Shown: positions 41,615 through 51,541, numbered from the stretch's first letter. The stretch: DNA of 64,000 nucleotides from Azorhizobium oxalatiphilum (GCF_014635325.1 NZ_BMCT01000003.1:62001-126000); one strand, 5' to 3'. A program made the numbers and translations. The notes: generated by a model from the letters alone, not told the origin.

Positions 41615-43750
41615 ATGCGAACCTTACATAAACACCTCCTTGCTTCGGTGCGCCTGCCCGTTGCCATGGGCGCCCTGCTGATCGCGGCTTCCGCCGCTCA
41701 GGCGCAGGATGCCGGCACCGGCCTGCTGCTCCCCACCGTGCAGGTGGAAGGTGCGCAGAGCGCCTGGGGGCCGATCGGCGGCTATGTGGCCACCAATTCG
41801 GCCGCCGGCACCAAGACCGACACCCCGCTCATCGAGACCCCGCGCTCCATCTCGGTGGTCTCCGCCGAGGAAATCTCCGATCGCGGCGCGCAGAGCGTGG
41901 TGGATGCGGTGAGCTATTCCGCCGGCGTCGTCACCGGCCTCTATGGCTATGAGCCGCGCTTCGACGTGATCTATGTGCGTGGCTTCGCCACCACCCAGCT
42001 CGGCGACTACAAGGACGGCCTGCGGCAGGCCAACGGTTCGTTCGCCTACTTCCGCAGCGAGGTCTATGGGCTCGAGCGCATCGACATCATCAAGGGCCCG
42101 GCCAGCGTGCTGTACGGCCAGACGGTGCCGGGCGGCCTCGTGAACCGCGTCTCCAAGCTGCCGACCGAGAAGGCGTTCGGCGAGATCGAAGGCCAGATCG
42201 GTTCGCCCGACTGGTACCAGCTCGCCTTCGACGTGGGCGGCCCGGCCAACAAGGATGGCTCGATCCTCTATCGCGTCACCGGCGTGGCGCGCAAAGCGGA
42301 CGGCTCGGTCAACGGCACCGCCAATGACGAGCTGTATCTGGCCCCCTCGGTCACGTTCCGGAACGACAAGACCAGCTTCACGCTGATCGCCAGCGTGCTC
42401 AACGCCAACGTGCCGGCGTCGAACTTCTATCTGCAGACGAACGCCTACACCCCGCCGACCCGCATTGGCGCCTCGACGACTTTCAACGACATCGAGCAGA
42501 CGCAGGAGCAGATCGGCTACAAGCTGGAGCATGAGTTCAACGACATCTGGACGGTGCGCCAGAACCTGCGCTACGGCCATATCGACGAGCATGCCTATTA
42601 CACTAGCGCCATCGGCTACATCACGCCGACCCTGATCGCCCGCTATCCCTTCAACCTGAAGGCCACGGTGGACACATTCAACGTGGACAATCAGGCGGAG
42701 GCGAAGTTCGCCACCGGCGCCCTGAACCACCGCGTGCTGTTCGGGCTTGATTATCTGGTGATGAACAACGTCCAGCGCACCGGCTTCGGCTCCTTCACCG
42801 GCTCCGACGCCACCCCGCTCAACCTGCTGGCGCCGAACACGCCGCAGCAGGCCATCATGCCGGCGCTGACCGCCCAGACCGCCACCTCGGTGAGCCAGGT
42901 CGGCCTCTATGCCAGCGACCAGATCAAGTTCGGCGAGGGCTGGAACTTCAACATCGGCGGGCGGCAGGATTTCGCCACGCAGCAGGCCAGCAGCCAGGCC
43001 TCCAGCTTGTCCCCGACCACCGGCCAGAGCCGCGACGATACCGCCTTCACCTGGCAGACCGGCCTGCTGTACGAATTCTCCAACGGCGTCGCGCCCTATG
43101 CGAGCTACGCCACTTCGTTCCTGCCCTCCACCAATACGGACCTCAACGGCGACCTGCTGCCGCCGTCCAATGGCGAGCAGTATGAGGTGGGCATCAAGTA
43201 TCAGCCGAAGGGCATGAAGGCGCTGTTCACCGCCGCGGCATACCAGCTGACCCAGACCAACTATGCGGTCGCGGTGCCGCCCTTCAACCTCTATTACGAC
43301 AACACCGGCGACGTGCGCGTGCGCGGCTTCGAGTTCGAGGCCGCCGCCGAGCTGGCGCCGGGCTTCGAGATGACCGCCGCCTACACCTATGCCAAGAGCG
43401 AGATCATCGCCTCGCTCGACACGGCGACCATCGGCAACACCCCGGTGAACATGCCGGAGAACGTGGCCTCGCTGTGGGCCAAGTACATGTTCCAGGATGG
43501 CCCGATGAAGGGCTTCGGCGTGGGCGCGGGCGTGCGCTACAACGGCGGCTTCTGGGCCGACAATGCCAACACCTACAAGAATCCTTCGCAGACGCTGGTG
43601 GACGCCGCGCTCTATTATGAGAAGGACGCCTGGAAGGTGCAGCTGAACGCCAAGAACCTCTTCGACGAGGAGACGGCGATCCTGAACGAGGGCTACTGGT
43701 ACTGGACCAACGGCCGCCAGGTGCTGCTCACCGCCTCCTATCGCTGGTGA
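41615..43750 (+). CDS. TonB-dependent siderophore receptor, outer membrane
   Basis: The 711-residue protein has a signal peptide ending near AQAQ, a TonB-box/plug region (TPLIETPRSISVVSAEEI, then YVRGF and IDIIKGPASVLYGQTVPGG), and a 22-stranded barrel ending in the C-terminal aromatic SYRW. The pattern fits the ferrichrome/ferric-hydroxamate receptor family. Transport uses TonB-ExbB-ExbD, none of which is nearby. AGGA precedes the ATG at 41615. A strong terminator follows at 43798. Iron control is expected for the family, but only a weak Fur-like site is visible. Confidence 0.93.
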   Translation: MRTLHKHLLASVRLPVAMGALLIAASAAQAQDAGTGLLLPTVQVEGAQSAWGPIGGYVATNSAAGTKTDTPLIETPRSISVVSAEEISDRGAQSVVDAVSYSAGVVTGLYGYEPRFDVIYVRGFATTQLGDYKDGLRQANGSFAYFRSEVYGLERIDIIKGPASVLYGQTVPGGLVNRVSKLPTEKAFGEIEGQIGSPDWYQLAFDVGGPANKDGSILYRVTGVARKADGSVNGTANDELYLAPSVTFRNDKTSFTLIASVLNANVPASNFYLQTNAYTPPTRIGASTTFNDIEQTQEQIGYKLEHEFNDIWTVRQNLRYGHIDEHAYYTSAIGYITPTLIARYPFNLKATVDTFNVDNQAEAKFATGALNHRVLFGLDYLVMNNVQRTGFGSFTGSDATPLNLLAPNTPQQAIMPALTAQTATSVSQVGLYASDQIKFGEGWNFNIGGRQDFATQQASSQASSLSPTTGQSRDDTAFTWQTGLLYEFSNGVAPYASYATSFLPSTNTDLNGDLLPPSNGEQYEVGIKYQPKGMKALFTAAAYQLTQTNYAVAVPPFNLYYDNTGDVRVRGFEFEAAAELAPGFEMTAAYTYAKSEIIASLDTATIGNTPVNMPENVASLWAKYMFQDGPMKGFGVGAGVRYNGGFWADNANTYKNPSQTLVDAALYYEKDAWKVQLNAKNLFDEETAILNEGYWYWTNGRQVLLTASYRW

Positions 43751-43761
43751 GCCGCGCGGGT

Positions 43762-43782
43762 TGATCAGCGGACTGCTGATCA
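43762..43782 (+). terminator. First hairpin after the TonB receptor gene
   Basis: TGATCAGC at 43762-43769 pairs with GCTGATCA at 43775-43782, 12 bases after the stop. It precedes the main terminator at 43798. Confidence 0.4.
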
Positions 43783-43797
43783 TCTGCCCATCGACCC

Positions 43798-43839
43798 AGG
43801 CCCCGGATACGCTCTGCCGTATCCGGGGCCTTTGCTTTT
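43798..43839 (+). terminator. Rho-independent terminator of the TonB receptor gene
   Basis: Bases 43798-43811 pair perfectly with 43818-43831 (14 bp, loop CTCTGC), followed by TTTGCTTTT. Confidence 0.93.
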
Positions 43840-44050
43840 CTGGCAGGACACGGATGGCGGTTCGGGAAGCCGTGATGTCGATGAGCTGGTAAAAGGTGCG
43901 CCGAGGTCAGCGTCGCGCAAGTCTGTCGCCTGATCTTTCCTGCCCGAACAGTGGTTGCACGTTCCCCTGGCCCAGCATTCGTCTGGCGGTAGGCGCTGCG
44001 CCAGCAGACGTGTGCATGTGAATAGTAAGGCCGCATGACTACGTGGGGCC

Positions 44051-44090
44051 TGTATTCATACATTTGTTATCTGATACAATACATTGTATC
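44051..44090. promoter_or_regulatory. Two adjacent AT-rich palindromes
   Basis: TGTAT-TC-ATACA at 44051-44062 is followed by GATACAAT-AC-ATTGTATC at 44073-44090. Both are perfect. They lie in a clearly AT-rich stretch (about 44010-44130) upstream of the promoter of the gene at 44245. The rest of the 494-bp gap after the terminator shows no gene. Confidence 0.5.
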
Positions 44091-44129
44091 GCTTCTACAT
44101 TAAATGATGTTCATCTGAAATAACTTGCG

Positions 44130-44157
44130 TTGACGTTGATGCGGCGTGGGATATGTT
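44130..44157 (+). promoter_or_regulatory. Probable sigma-70 promoter of the GCG_CRPN gene
   Basis: TTGACG at 44130-44135 and TATGTT at 44152-44157 are separated by 16 bp. The predicted leader is about 80 bases. Confidence 0.5.
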
Positions 44158-44244
44158 TCCTGCCATGCACGGCGCTCCGTCGTGTATCACGTCGTATGCA
44201 CGGTGTTCCGCCGCGCATCACCGAACACGGACGAGTAGATCGTC

Positions 44245-44592
44245 ATGCGCAAATTTGTTCTGGCGTCCTTTGCCGCCCTTTCCCTGGCTGCCGTCGCCGC
44301 TCCGGCCTCGGCCATGCCGCTGATCACTGCTGTCGATACCGGCGTTGCCGGAGCCGGCGTCACCGCGCCCGTGGTGCCGGTGGCCGAAGGCTGTGGCTGG
44401 GGCCGCTGGCGTGGCCCGTGGGGTCACTGCCGTGACACCCCCTATGTGGGCCCGCTGCCCGGTGGCGGCTATCAGCCCGGCCCGCCCGTGATCATGGGCA
44501 ATGGCTGCCCCCCCGGCTACTGGCGCGGTCCCTGGGGCCACTGCCGCGACACGCCCTATCATGGGCGCCTGCCGGGTGGCGGCTGGCAGTGA
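44245..44592 (+). CDS. GCG_CRPN-type small secreted repeat protein
   Basis: The 115-residue protein has a signal peptide (MRKFVLASFAALSLAAVAAPASA) and a mature part with a Gly-Cys-Gly prefix followed by two imperfect repeats containing WRGPWGHCRDTPY and LPGGG. This is the layout of the GCG_CRPN prefix-to-repeats proteins found in rhizobia and relatives, whose function is unknown. The four Cys (two per repeat) could form disulfides or bind metal. A promoter is visible upstream. It is followed by a LTXXQ periplasmic protein, suggesting an envelope stress context (inference). Confidence 0.82.
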   Translation: MRKFVLASFAALSLAAVAAPASAMPLITAVDTGVAGAGVTAPVVPVAEGCGWGRWRGPWGHCRDTPYVGPLPGGGYQPGPPVIMGNGCPPGYWRGPWGHCRDTPYHGRLPGGGWQ

Positions 44593-44603
44593 TCTGACGG
44601 CCT

Positions 44604-44621
44604 GGAGCCGGATCGGGTCAG
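44604..44621 (-). repeat. Dispersed intergenic motif copy (reverse)
   Basis: On the minus strand this reads CTGACCCGATCCGGCTCC, one insertion away from the copy at 19802-19818. It lies 12 bases after the GCG_CRPN stop. Confidence 0.45.
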
Positions 44622-44761
44622 GGCAAACCATCTGATCCGCCGATCCGTCTCCGCAACCAGAATCGGGACGGCACCGCCGTTCCCCTTCTTCCGGGTTTGA
44701 TCGCGTCAATGCCGCCCCCGTTCGTGGCGTGCGGCGTCCCGCCATCTCAAGGACATTGATC

Positions 44762-45283
44762 ATGAAAAGCACTGTTTCACGCCTTCTCGCGGCGTCCGTG
44801 CTGGGCTCGGCGGTTCTCGTCGGCACCGGCGCGATGGCCCAGCAGGCCGCGCCTGCCGCGCCGCCCCAGCCGCACATCATCGTCGACGCCAATGCCTATT
44901 CGGATGCGGACTCGCAGGCGATCCTCAACGCCCGCCTCGCCGCCCTGAAGACGGTGATCGTGCTCACCCCCGAGCAGGAAAAGCTCTGGCCGGCGGTCGA
45001 GACGGCGATCCGCGACATCAACAAGAACGCCATCGCCCGCCGCAAGGCGCTGGAGAGCGGCCCGCCGCCGCGCGACATGCTCGGCGTGCTCGACGCCATC
45101 GCCACCGCCGAGGAGGCGCGCGGCAAGGAGCTGAAGCGCTTCGTGGACGCGGCCAAGCCCTTCGTGGCCTCCCTCACCGAGGCCCAGAAGCGCCGCATCC
45201 CGGCTTTCCTCGGCATGCATGACTCGGGCGGCCCGCTGCAGCCGGCCGGCACGCTCTGGCTGTTCGAGGAAGAAGCCGGCTGA
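44762..45283 (+). CDS. Periplasmic Spy/CpxP-like LTXXQ-motif protein
   Basis: The 173-residue protein has a signal peptide ending near GAMAQQ and two LTXXQ motifs, LTPEQ near residue 78 and LTEAQ near residue 142, with a helical region between them. This is the layout of the Spy/CpxP family of periplasmic chaperones and stress sensors. The start at 44762 places the signal peptide at the N-terminus. A long perfect hairpin follows at 45295. Confidence 0.82.
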   Translation: MKSTVSRLLAASVLGSAVLVGTGAMAQQAAPAAPPQPHIIVDANAYSDADSQAILNARLAALKTVIVLTPEQEKLWPAVETAIRDINKNAIARRKALESGPPPRDMLGVLDAIATAEEARGKELKRFVDAAKPFVASLTEAQKRRIPAFLGMHDSGGPLQPAGTLWLFEEEAG

Positions 45284-45294
45284 GCAATAGGTTA

Positions 45295-45338
45295 GAGCCG
45301 GATCGGTTCGGACTGTTCGGTCTGAACCGATCCGGCTC
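45295..45338 (+). terminator. Long hairpin made of dispersed motif arms
   Basis: Bases 45295-45309 pair perfectly with 45324-45338 (15 bp), and the 14-base middle continues with GGAC/GTCT pairing. Both arms match the dispersed motif at 19802 and 44604. It lies 11 bases after the LTXXQ gene stop, with no T-run. Confidence 0.6.
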
Positions 45339-45464
45339 CGGAAGGCATCGAGGGCGAGCCCCGGGGTTAAACACAAGGGTTCGTCAGGGGTGGGGGCCCC
45401 CCGCGCCGGAAACCAGCGACAAGCCGGTATCCGGCGCGGTCTATGTTTGAGGCTGCGGCCGGGC

Positions 45465-45647
45465 TCATGCGCCGGTCTGGTCGTCCACCTTCGCGTCGGG
45501 CGCGTTCTTCTTGATGCTGTCGATGGCGGACTGGGCCGAGGGCTTGGTCTTGTAGCCTTCGGACGAGAACATGATCTCGCCGTTGGACGCCTTGAAACGG
45601 AACCGGAATTCGCCGGCCTTGTCCTTGAAAATCTCGAACTTTGCCAT
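45465..45647 (-). CDS. YegP/DUF1508 family protein
   Basis: The 60-residue protein is a single DUF1508 domain (FEIFKDKAGEFRFRFKASNG, then SSEGYKTKPSAQSAIDSIKK), half the size of Escherichia coli YegP, which carries two. Function is unknown; the fold is a small beta-sheet plus helix. AGGAGG lies 7 bases upstream of the ATG at 45647. Confidence 0.92.
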   Translation of the reverse strand: MAKFEIFKDKAGEFRFRFKASNGEIMFSSEGYKTKPSAQSAIDSIKKNAPDAKVDDQTGA

Positions 45648-45746
45648 GGGCGCCTCCTGTTGCCCTGCGTTTTGGCGCGCGCCTGTCGGGCGCGGCGGCA
45701 GCAGGCACGGATGGGCCGGGCCGATGCACGCCTCCCCAACATGCGA

Positions 45747-45771
45747 ACGGCCCGGACTGGAGCCGGGCCGT
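45747..45771 (-). terminator. Hairpin after lepA
   Basis: ACGGCCCGG at 45747-45755 pairs with CCGGGCCGT at 45763-45771, about 55 bases beyond the lepA stop on the minus strand. Confidence 0.5.
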
Positions 45772-45823
45772 GGGAGCGTGCCGCATTTCGCGGGAGCTGG
45801 CAAAGTCCAGAAAGACGGGCGCC

Positions 45824-47629
45824 TCAGTCGTCCATCTTCAGCGCGGCGATGAAGGCTTCCTGCGGAATCTCCACCTTGCCGAACTGGCGCATGCGCTTCT
45901 TGCCTTCCTTCTGCTTGTCCAGAAGCTTGCGCTTGCGCGATACGTCGCCGCCGTAGCACTTCGCCGTCACATCCTTGCGCAGGGCCTTGATGGTCTCGCG
46001 CGCGATCACCTTGGCGCCCAGCGCCGCCTGGATCGGGATGTTGAACAGATGCTGCGGGATCAGGTCCTTCAGCTTCTCGCACATGGCGCGGCCACGGAAT
46101 TCCGCCCGCGTGCGGTGGACCAGCATGGACAGCGCATCCACCGGCTCGGCATTGACGAGGATGGACATCTTCACGAGGTCGCCCTCGCGATAGTCGGTGA
46201 TGGCGTAGTCGAAGGAGGCATAGCCCTTCGAGATCGACTTCAGCTTGTCGTAGAAGTCGAACACCACCTCGTTCAGCGGCAGGTCGTACGTGACCATGGC
46301 GCGCGCGCCCACATAGGTCAGCTCGATCTGGTTGCCGCGCCGGTCCTGGCAGAGCTTCAGCACCGAGCCGAGATAATCGTCCGGCGTCATGATGGTGGCG
46401 CGGATCCACGGCTCGCGGATTTCCTTGATCTTCACCACGTCCGGCATGTCGGCCGGATTGTGCAGCTCGATGGTCGAGCCGTCGTTCATCTCCATCTGGT
46501 AGATGACCGAGGGGGCAGTGGCGATGAGGTCGAGGTTGAACTCGCGCGACAGCCGCTCCTGGATGATCTCCAGATGCAGCAGCCCGAGGAACCCGCAGCG
46601 GAAGCCGAAGCCGAGCGCGGCCGAGGTTTCCATCTCGAAGGAGAAGCTGGCGTCGTTGAGGCGCAGCTTGCCCATGGCGGCGCGCAGATCCTCGAAGTCG
46701 GCCGCATCCACGGGGAACAGGCCGCAGAACACCACCGGCTGCGCCGGCTTGAAGCCCGGCAGCGCCTCGGCGGTGGGTTTCTTCTCTTCGGTGATGGTGT
46801 CGCCGACGCGGGTATCAGCCACTTCCTTGATGGAGCCGTTCAGGAAGCCGATCTCGCCGGGGCCGAGGCTCTCCAGCGCCACCATCTTGGGGGTGAACAC
46901 GCCCACGCGGTCCACGTCATAGGCGGCGTCCGTGCCCATCATCTTGATGCGCATGCCCTTCTTCAGGGTGCCGTCGATGACGCGCACGAGCACGACCACG
47001 CCGAGATAGGTGTCGTACCAGCTGTCCACCAGCAGCGCCTTGAGCGGCGCGCTGCGGTCGCCCACGGGCGGGGGCAGGCGGGTGACGATGGCTTCCAGCA
47101 CCTGGTCGATATTGAGCCCGGTCTTGGCCGAGATGCCCACGGCGTTGGAGGCGTCGAGGCCGATCACGTCCTCGATCTGGCTCTTCACCTTCTCCGGCTC
47201 GGCGGCGGGCAGGTCGATCTTGTTCAGGACCGGGACGATGTCGTGATTGTTGTCGATGGCCTGATAGACATTGGCCAGCGTCTGCGCTTCCACGCCCTGC
47301 GAGGCGTCCACCACCAGCAGCGAGCCTTCCACGGCGGCCAGCGAGCGGCTCACCTCATAGGCGAAGTCCACGTGGCCGGGGGTGTCGATGAGGTTCAGCG
47401 TATAGGTCTCGCCATCCTGCGCCTTGTAGGACAGGCGCACGGTCTGGGCCTTGATGGTGATGCCGCGCTCACGCTCGATGTCCATATTGTCGAGCACCTG
47501 ATCGGACATCTCGCGCTCGGACAGTCCTCCGGTGAGCTGGATCAGCCGGTCGGCGAGCGTGGACTTGCCATGGTCGATATGGGCGACGATGGAAAAGTTG
47601 CGGATGTTCTTCTGGGCGGTCGCGGTCAT
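45824..47629 (-). CDS. lepA: Elongation factor 4 (back-translocase LepA)
   Basis: The 601-residue protein is full length for LepA. It has G1 [11 protein letters not shown]3 DTPGH and G4 NKID, domains II, III and V, and the LepA-specific C-terminal domain ending [20 protein letters not shown]. It is a ribosome-dependent GTPase that acts on stalled or misassembled elongation complexes. The in-frame stretch upstream of the ATG at 47629 overlaps the neighbouring gene in another frame and is not coding. Confidence 0.97.
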   Translation of the reverse strand: MTATAQKNIRNFSIVAHIDHGKSTLADRLIQLTGGLSEREMSDQVLDNMDIERERGITIKAQTVRLSYKAQDGETYTLNLIDTPGHVDFAYEVSRSLAAVEGSLLVVDASQGVEAQTLANVYQAIDNNHDIVPVLNKIDLPAAEPEKVKSQIEDVIGLDASNAVGISAKTGLNIDQVLEAIVTRLPPPVGDRSAPLKALLVDSWYDTYLGVVVLVRVIDGTLKKGMRIKMMGTDAAYDVDRVGVFTPKMVALESLGPGEIGFLNGSIKEVADTRVGDTITEEKKPTAEALPGFKPAQPVVFCGLFPVDAADFEDLRAAMGKLRLNDASFSFEMETSAALGFGFRCGFLGLLHLEIIQERLSREFNLDLIATAPSVIYQMEMNDGSTIELHNPADMPDVVKIKEIREPWIRATIMTPDDYLGSVLKLCQDRRGNQIELTYVGARAMVTYDLPLNEVVFDFYDKLKSISKGYASFDYAITDYREGDLVKMSILVNAEPVDALSMLVHRTRAEFRGRAMCEKLKDLIPQHLFNIPIQAALGAKVIARETIKALRKDVTAKCYGGDVSRKRKLLDKQKEGKKRMRQFGKVEIPQEAFIAALKMDD

Positions 47630-47658
47630 CCGCGCCGCATAGCATTGGGCCGTGGCGC

Positions 47659-48504
47659 CTACAAGGCCGGCTGCTCGGCGTCGGCGTTCGCCCAGCCCCG
47701 GATCAGCCGTTCCAGCGCCCGAAGTCCGTCGGTCAGAGCGGCGGGGCCGGGCTGAAGAATGAGGGGCGACTTGATCTCGTAAAGCGCGCCCGCCTTCACG
47801 GCGGGCAGGGCGTCGAAGCCGGGCCGCTCGGCGAAAGCCTTGGCGTTGAAGCGTTTGCCGCACCATGAGCCGATGACGAGGTCCGGCTCGGCCGCGATCA
47901 CCTCTTCCGGGGTGACGAAGCGGTCGCGCGCGGCGGCGCCCTTGGCCTTGTCGGCGAAGACGTCGATGCCGCCGGCCAAAGTGATCAGCTGCGACACCCA
48001 GCCGATGCCGCAGATCATGGGGCTGTCCCATTCCTCGAAATAGACGCGGGGACGGCGGGGCAGGGTGCGGGCGCGCTCGCCCACGATCTCCAGCCGGGCG
48101 CAGAGCCGGTCCACCAGGGAAGCGCCCTTGACCGGTTCGCCGATGAGGGCCGCCAGCGTGGCGACCATGCCGAGGATGCCGGCGATGTCGCGCTGGTTGA
48201 ACACATGCACCGCAAGGCCCGCGCGGGCGATGTCGGCGGCGATGTCGGCCTGAAGATCGGAGAAGGCCAGCACCAGATCCGGCTCGAGGGCGAGGATCTT
48301 GGGCACGTCGGCGGTGGTGAAGGCGGAGACGCGGGGCTTCTCCTGCCGCACCTGCGGAGGGCGCACCGCATAGCCGGATACCCCGGCGATGCGCTCCTCC
48401 TCGCCCAGGAGGTACATCGTCTCCACCGTCTCCTCCGTGAGGCAGACGATGCGGCGTGGCGGAAAGTGGCTCCGGCGGGTGAGGGCGCCCCCCGGCGCGC
48501 TCAC
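47659..48504 (-). CDS. BtuF-like (COG0614) periplasmic-binding-fold protein without a signal peptide
   Basis: The 281-residue protein matches the helical-backbone substrate-binding proteins for cobalamin and iron chelates: [52 protein letters not shown] and a WCGKRFN block. No export signal precedes the fold, so it would stay in the cytosol, unlike BtuF or FhuD. Family members of this kind are often annotated as cobalamin-binding protein. The GTG start overlaps the hemY stop (GTGA), so it is translationally coupled to the heme operon; binding a tetrapyrrole is an attractive but untested idea. Confidence 0.85.
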   Translation of the reverse strand: MSAPGGALTRRSHFPPRRIVCLTEETVETMYLLGEEERIAGVSGYAVRPPQVRQEKPRVSAFTTADVPKILALEPDLVLAFSDLQADIAADIARAGLAVHVFNQRDIAGILGMVATLAALIGEPVKGASLVDRLCARLEIVGERARTLPRRPRVYFEEWDSPMICGIGWVSQLITLAGGIDVFADKAKGAAARDRFVTPEEVIAAEPDLVIGSWCGKRFNAKAFAERPGFDALPAVKAGALYEIKSPLILQPGPAALTDGLRALERLIRGWANADAEQPAL

Positions 48505-50132
48505 AGGCCGAACAGCCGCTTGCGGGCGGGCGCCGGCTCGGCGGTCTCCGCATCCGTCACCGGGCCGGGATCATCCGGCAAGGGCGGCAGCGCCACCACC
48601 GGCGGCGGAGCCTCCACGGACTTGGCGGGGGCAGGCTTGGCGGTGGCTGGACTGGCGATGGCAGGCTTGGTTTCGGCGGGCTTCGCGTCCACCGGCTTCG
48701 CATCTTCCGCCGTGGCGGGCACGGGCGCCGCGTGGCTGAGCTTCTCCAGCTCGGCCGCGCGCTCCACTTCGCGCCGGGCCTCTTCCTTCTCGCGGATGGC
48801 GGCGATGGCGGTGCGCACGCGCTCGGCCTCGTGCTCCAGCACCGGGGTCGCGGACACACCCGGCGGCACCGCCCAGATGAAGGCGTCGAGCTTGCCGGTG
48901 ACGGGGGACACCGGGCCCCATTCGTCGAACACCCGGCCATCGGCGATCCACGCCGGATCGCGCGGCGCGCGCAGCGCACGGGCGGCCCACTCGCGGGCCT
49001 TGCCCACATCCTCGTGCTCGGTGGCTTCCAGCTCGGCCATCAGCAGGCAGACGCGCTGGGTGGGCTCCTGCGACAGGCGCTGGAGCAGGGCACGGGCTTC
49101 CGCGAACTGCTGGGCGTCGATGGTGCCGTGGGCCAGCGCGATCAGGCTTTCCGGATGGTCCGGGGCCTTGGCGGCAAGCGCGCGGATGCGCTTCAGCCGG
49201 TCGAGCGCCGCATCACCGGGCCGCAGACGGGCGGCCACATCCGCCAGCTCCGGATGCGGGGTCGCGGCATATGCGGTCTCGACGATCTTGGTGGCCTTGC
49301 GCAGGTCGCCATTGTTGCCGAGCAGGCGCCCGGCCACGGCGGCGGCAGGCACCAGCGTCGGGGCGAGGCGCACAGCCTCCACCGCGCGCTCGCGGGCCAC
49401 CGGCGGGTCGCTCACCTCCAGCGCCAGCGCCTCGGCGGCCAACAGCACGGCGCGGCGGCGGCGATACTGGAGCTTGTCGATGCCGCGATGGGACATCTGC
49501 TTTTCCAGCACCGCGCGGGCGCCGGGATAGTCGCCCTCGGCGCAGCGCGCCTCCATCACCGCATCGGCGGCCCAGGTGAGGGCCGGATCCTGATTGGCGG
49601 CTTCCTCGGCCAGCACGCGGGAAGCGTCGATGTCGCCGGAGCGGCGGGCCTCGATGTGCAGGCCGCGCAGGCCGAGCAGGCGGGTGCCGGGCTCGTCCAG
49701 CATGGTGCGGAACACCCGCAGCGCCTCGTCCTGATCGCCCGCGAACTGGGCGGACTGGGCAGCGAGCAACTGCGTCAGGGGCTCGCGCGGCAGGTATTTC
49801 TGGGCATCCGCGCGGGCGCGCTTGGCCGCCTCGATATCGCCGGAGCCGATGGCGAGCAGGCCACGCGACACCGCCGCCCAGCCCTTCTCGCGCTTGCGAC
49901 GGCGCGAGAAGCCGACCAGCAGCTTCGGCGAGCGGATGAGCAGCGACAGCAGGTGCCAAACCACCAGCAGCGCCACGCTGAAGGCGGCGAGCGCCGCCAG
50001 CGCCACGGGCACCGTGGTTTCGATGCGCCAGCCCTGCCAGGCAATGAGCATCTCGCCCGGCCGGTCGGCCAGCCAGGAGGCGCCGAAGGCGACGAGCGCG
50101 AGGACGATAAGGAAGAGAACGAGGCGGATCAC
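48501..50132 (-). CDS. HemY-like inner-membrane TPR protein
   Basis: The 543-residue protein starts with two membrane helices (about 2-20 and 42-66) followed by the HemY N-terminal domain and tetratricopeptide-like helices facing the periplasm or cytosol. The last 90 residues are Ala/Pro/Lys-rich and low complexity. HemY-type proteins are linked to late tetrapyrrole synthesis by gene order; the molecular role is not settled, and this is not the Bacillus protoporphyrinogen oxidase of the same name. The GTG start overlaps the stop of the mitofilin-like gene (GTGA). Confidence 0.9.
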   Translation of the reverse strand: MIRLVLFLIVLALVAFGASWLADRPGEMLIAWQGWRIETTVPVALAALAAFSVALLVVWHLLSLLIRSPKLLVGFSRRRKREKGWAAVSRGLLAIGSGDIEAAKRARADAQKYLPREPLTQLLAAQSAQFAGDQDEALRVFRTMLDEPGTRLLGLRGLHIEARRSGDIDASRVLAEEAANQDPALTWAADAVMEARCAEGDYPGARAVLEKQMSHRGIDKLQYRRRRAVLLAAEALALEVSDPPVARERAVEAVRLAPTLVPAAAVAGRLLGNNGDLRKATKIVETAYAATPHPELADVAARLRPGDAALDRLKRIRALAAKAPDHPESLIALAHGTIDAQQFAEARALLQRLSQEPTQRVCLLMAELEATEHEDVGKAREWAARALRAPRDPAWIADGRVFDEWGPVSPVTGKLDAFIWAVPPGVSATPVLEHEAERVRTAIAAIREKEEARREVERAAELEKLSHAAPVPATAEDAKPVDAKPAETKPAIASPATAKPAPAKSVEAPPPVVALPPLPDDPGPVTDAETAEPAPARKRLFGL

Positions 50133-51541
50133 GGCACCTTCCCGGAAATGGCGGCCAGCGCCTGCTGGAACAGGGCTCCGGCGGTATTGGCCGCATCACG
50201 GCGGCCCTCGATTTCGGCGGTGATGGGCTTCAGCTTCTCCTGCACCGGGGCGGGCAGGGTGGCGAGCGCAGTGAGGGCGGCGGCCAGATCTCCGGCCTTC
50301 AGCGCGGCCACGGCGGTCTTGATCGCGGCGGCGGCATCGGGCGCAGCGGCGGCGCCGGAGCCGCCGGGCGGCGTCACCCTCACCAGCCCTTCGGCATTAT
50401 AGAGGAAACGGCCGATGAGTCCGCTGTTCTGGCCGTTGCCTGAGGCGGCGGTGTCATCCAGCGCCACGCCACCGGCCTCGGCCAGCCGGTCGGCGAGCTT
50501 GGCAGGTGGGGCATAGCCGCTCTTGGCGGCGGTGGCGAAGGGATCGAGGCTGCCGGCGCTGGCACCGAGCACGGCGCGGGCGGCATCCAGCTCCTGCGCG
50601 AACGGGCGGCCGGACGTCACCGCGTCACGCAGGCTGGCGAGCACCGCCACCGCCGCCGCCGCGCGATCCAGCGCGCGGGACGAGGTGGCCAGCTCATCGA
50701 GCTGCTTCTGGGTTGCGGCGAGGCGCTGGTTGACGTCGCCGGACTGCGCCTTGGCGCTGTCCACGCCGGTCTGCACCTGCGTGCGCAAGGCGGCGATGTC
50801 GGCGCTGGCTTTGGCGAGGCCGGCGGTGACGTCGGAGGACGGCATCTGGCGCAGCGCGGCTTCCACCTTGTCGAAGCGCTCGGCATTGGCGGCATGGTTG
50901 CGCGCCACTTCCGCCTCCAGCACCGACAGGCGGCCGGCCGTGTTGCTCTGGGCGGGGGGCGGCAGATACTGGGTGAAGATCCAGGCGGCGGCCACAGCCA
51001 CGAGGCCGCCCGCCACCGCGCCGGACAGGATCGGCACGAAGGGGGAGGGCGGCTGCGGGCGGGCCGGCGGGTCCACCTCCACGGGCGTCTCGGCGGCGGC
51101 CAGCGCCTCATAGGCGTCAGGTTCCACCACCTTGTCGGTGCGGGCGGATTCGGCGGCGGTGCGCGAGGCCGAAGCGGAGGCGCTTGAGGCGGCAGCGGTC
51201 GCGGTCGAGGCGGCATGGGGCGCCGCCGTGGTCGTGCCGCCCTTGGCCGCGACCACCGGCTTGTCCGTCGCAGCCTTGTCCGTCACGGCCTTATCCGTCG
51301 CGGACCCATCCGTCGCAGACCCATCCGTCGCGGCCTTGGCGGCTGCGTCGTTCGGGCCGGCATTCGTGTTTGTCGCATCCTTCGACGCAGCATCTTTGGC
51401 CACAGCATCCTTCGCCAAAGCATCCTTGGCCGCAGCATCCTTGCCGGGGGCGTCCTTGGCTGCCGGCGCCGGGCCGGGGGTCGCGTTGCCGTGGCCCTTC
51501 GGGCCGCGGGCGCTCTTGGCGGTGGGATCGTCGCTCGCCAT
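50129..51541 (-). CDS. Mitofilin-like inner-membrane protein (COG4223)
   Basis: The 470-residue protein has a long Ala/Lys/Asp-rich N-terminus of degenerate KDA repeats (about 20-90), one membrane helix (SPFVPILSGAVAGGLVAVAA), a coiled-coil region and a C-terminal mitofilin-signature domain (GRFLYNAEGLVRVTPPG, then AALTALATLPAPVQEKL). Alphaproteobacterial homologues of mitochondrial Mic60 shape intracytoplasmic or cristae-like membranes, and their genes lie between hemD and hemY. Start at 51541 has GGAGG close upstream. It is coupled to hemY by a GTGA overlap. Confidence 0.9.
   Translation of the reverse strand: MASDDPTAKSARGPKGHGNATPGPAPAAKDAPGKDAAAKDALAKDAVAKDAASKDATNTNAGPNDAAAKAATDGSATDGSATDKAVTDKAATDKPVVAAKGGTTTAAPHAASTATAAASSASASASRTAAESARTDKVVEPDAYEALAAAETPVEVDPPARPQPPSPFVPILSGAVAGGLVAVAAAWIFTQYLPPPAQSNTAGRLSVLEAEVARNHAANAERFDKVEAALRQMPSSDVTAGLAKASADIAALRTQVQTGVDSAKAQSGDVNQRLAATQKQLDELATSSRALDRAAAAVAVLASLRDAVTSGRPFAQELDAARAVLGASAGSLDPFATAAKSGYAPPAKLADRLAEAGGVALDDTAASGNGQNSGLIGRFLYNAEGLVRVTPPGGSGAAAAPDAAAAIKTAVAALKAGDLAAALTALATLPAPVQEKLKPITAEIEGRRDAANTAGALFQQALAAISGKVP

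Noticed and set aside
47630-48553. N-terminal extension of the LepA frame
   Set aside because: LepA is full length from 47629, and the upstream stretch overlaps the BtuF-like gene on the same strand in another frame.
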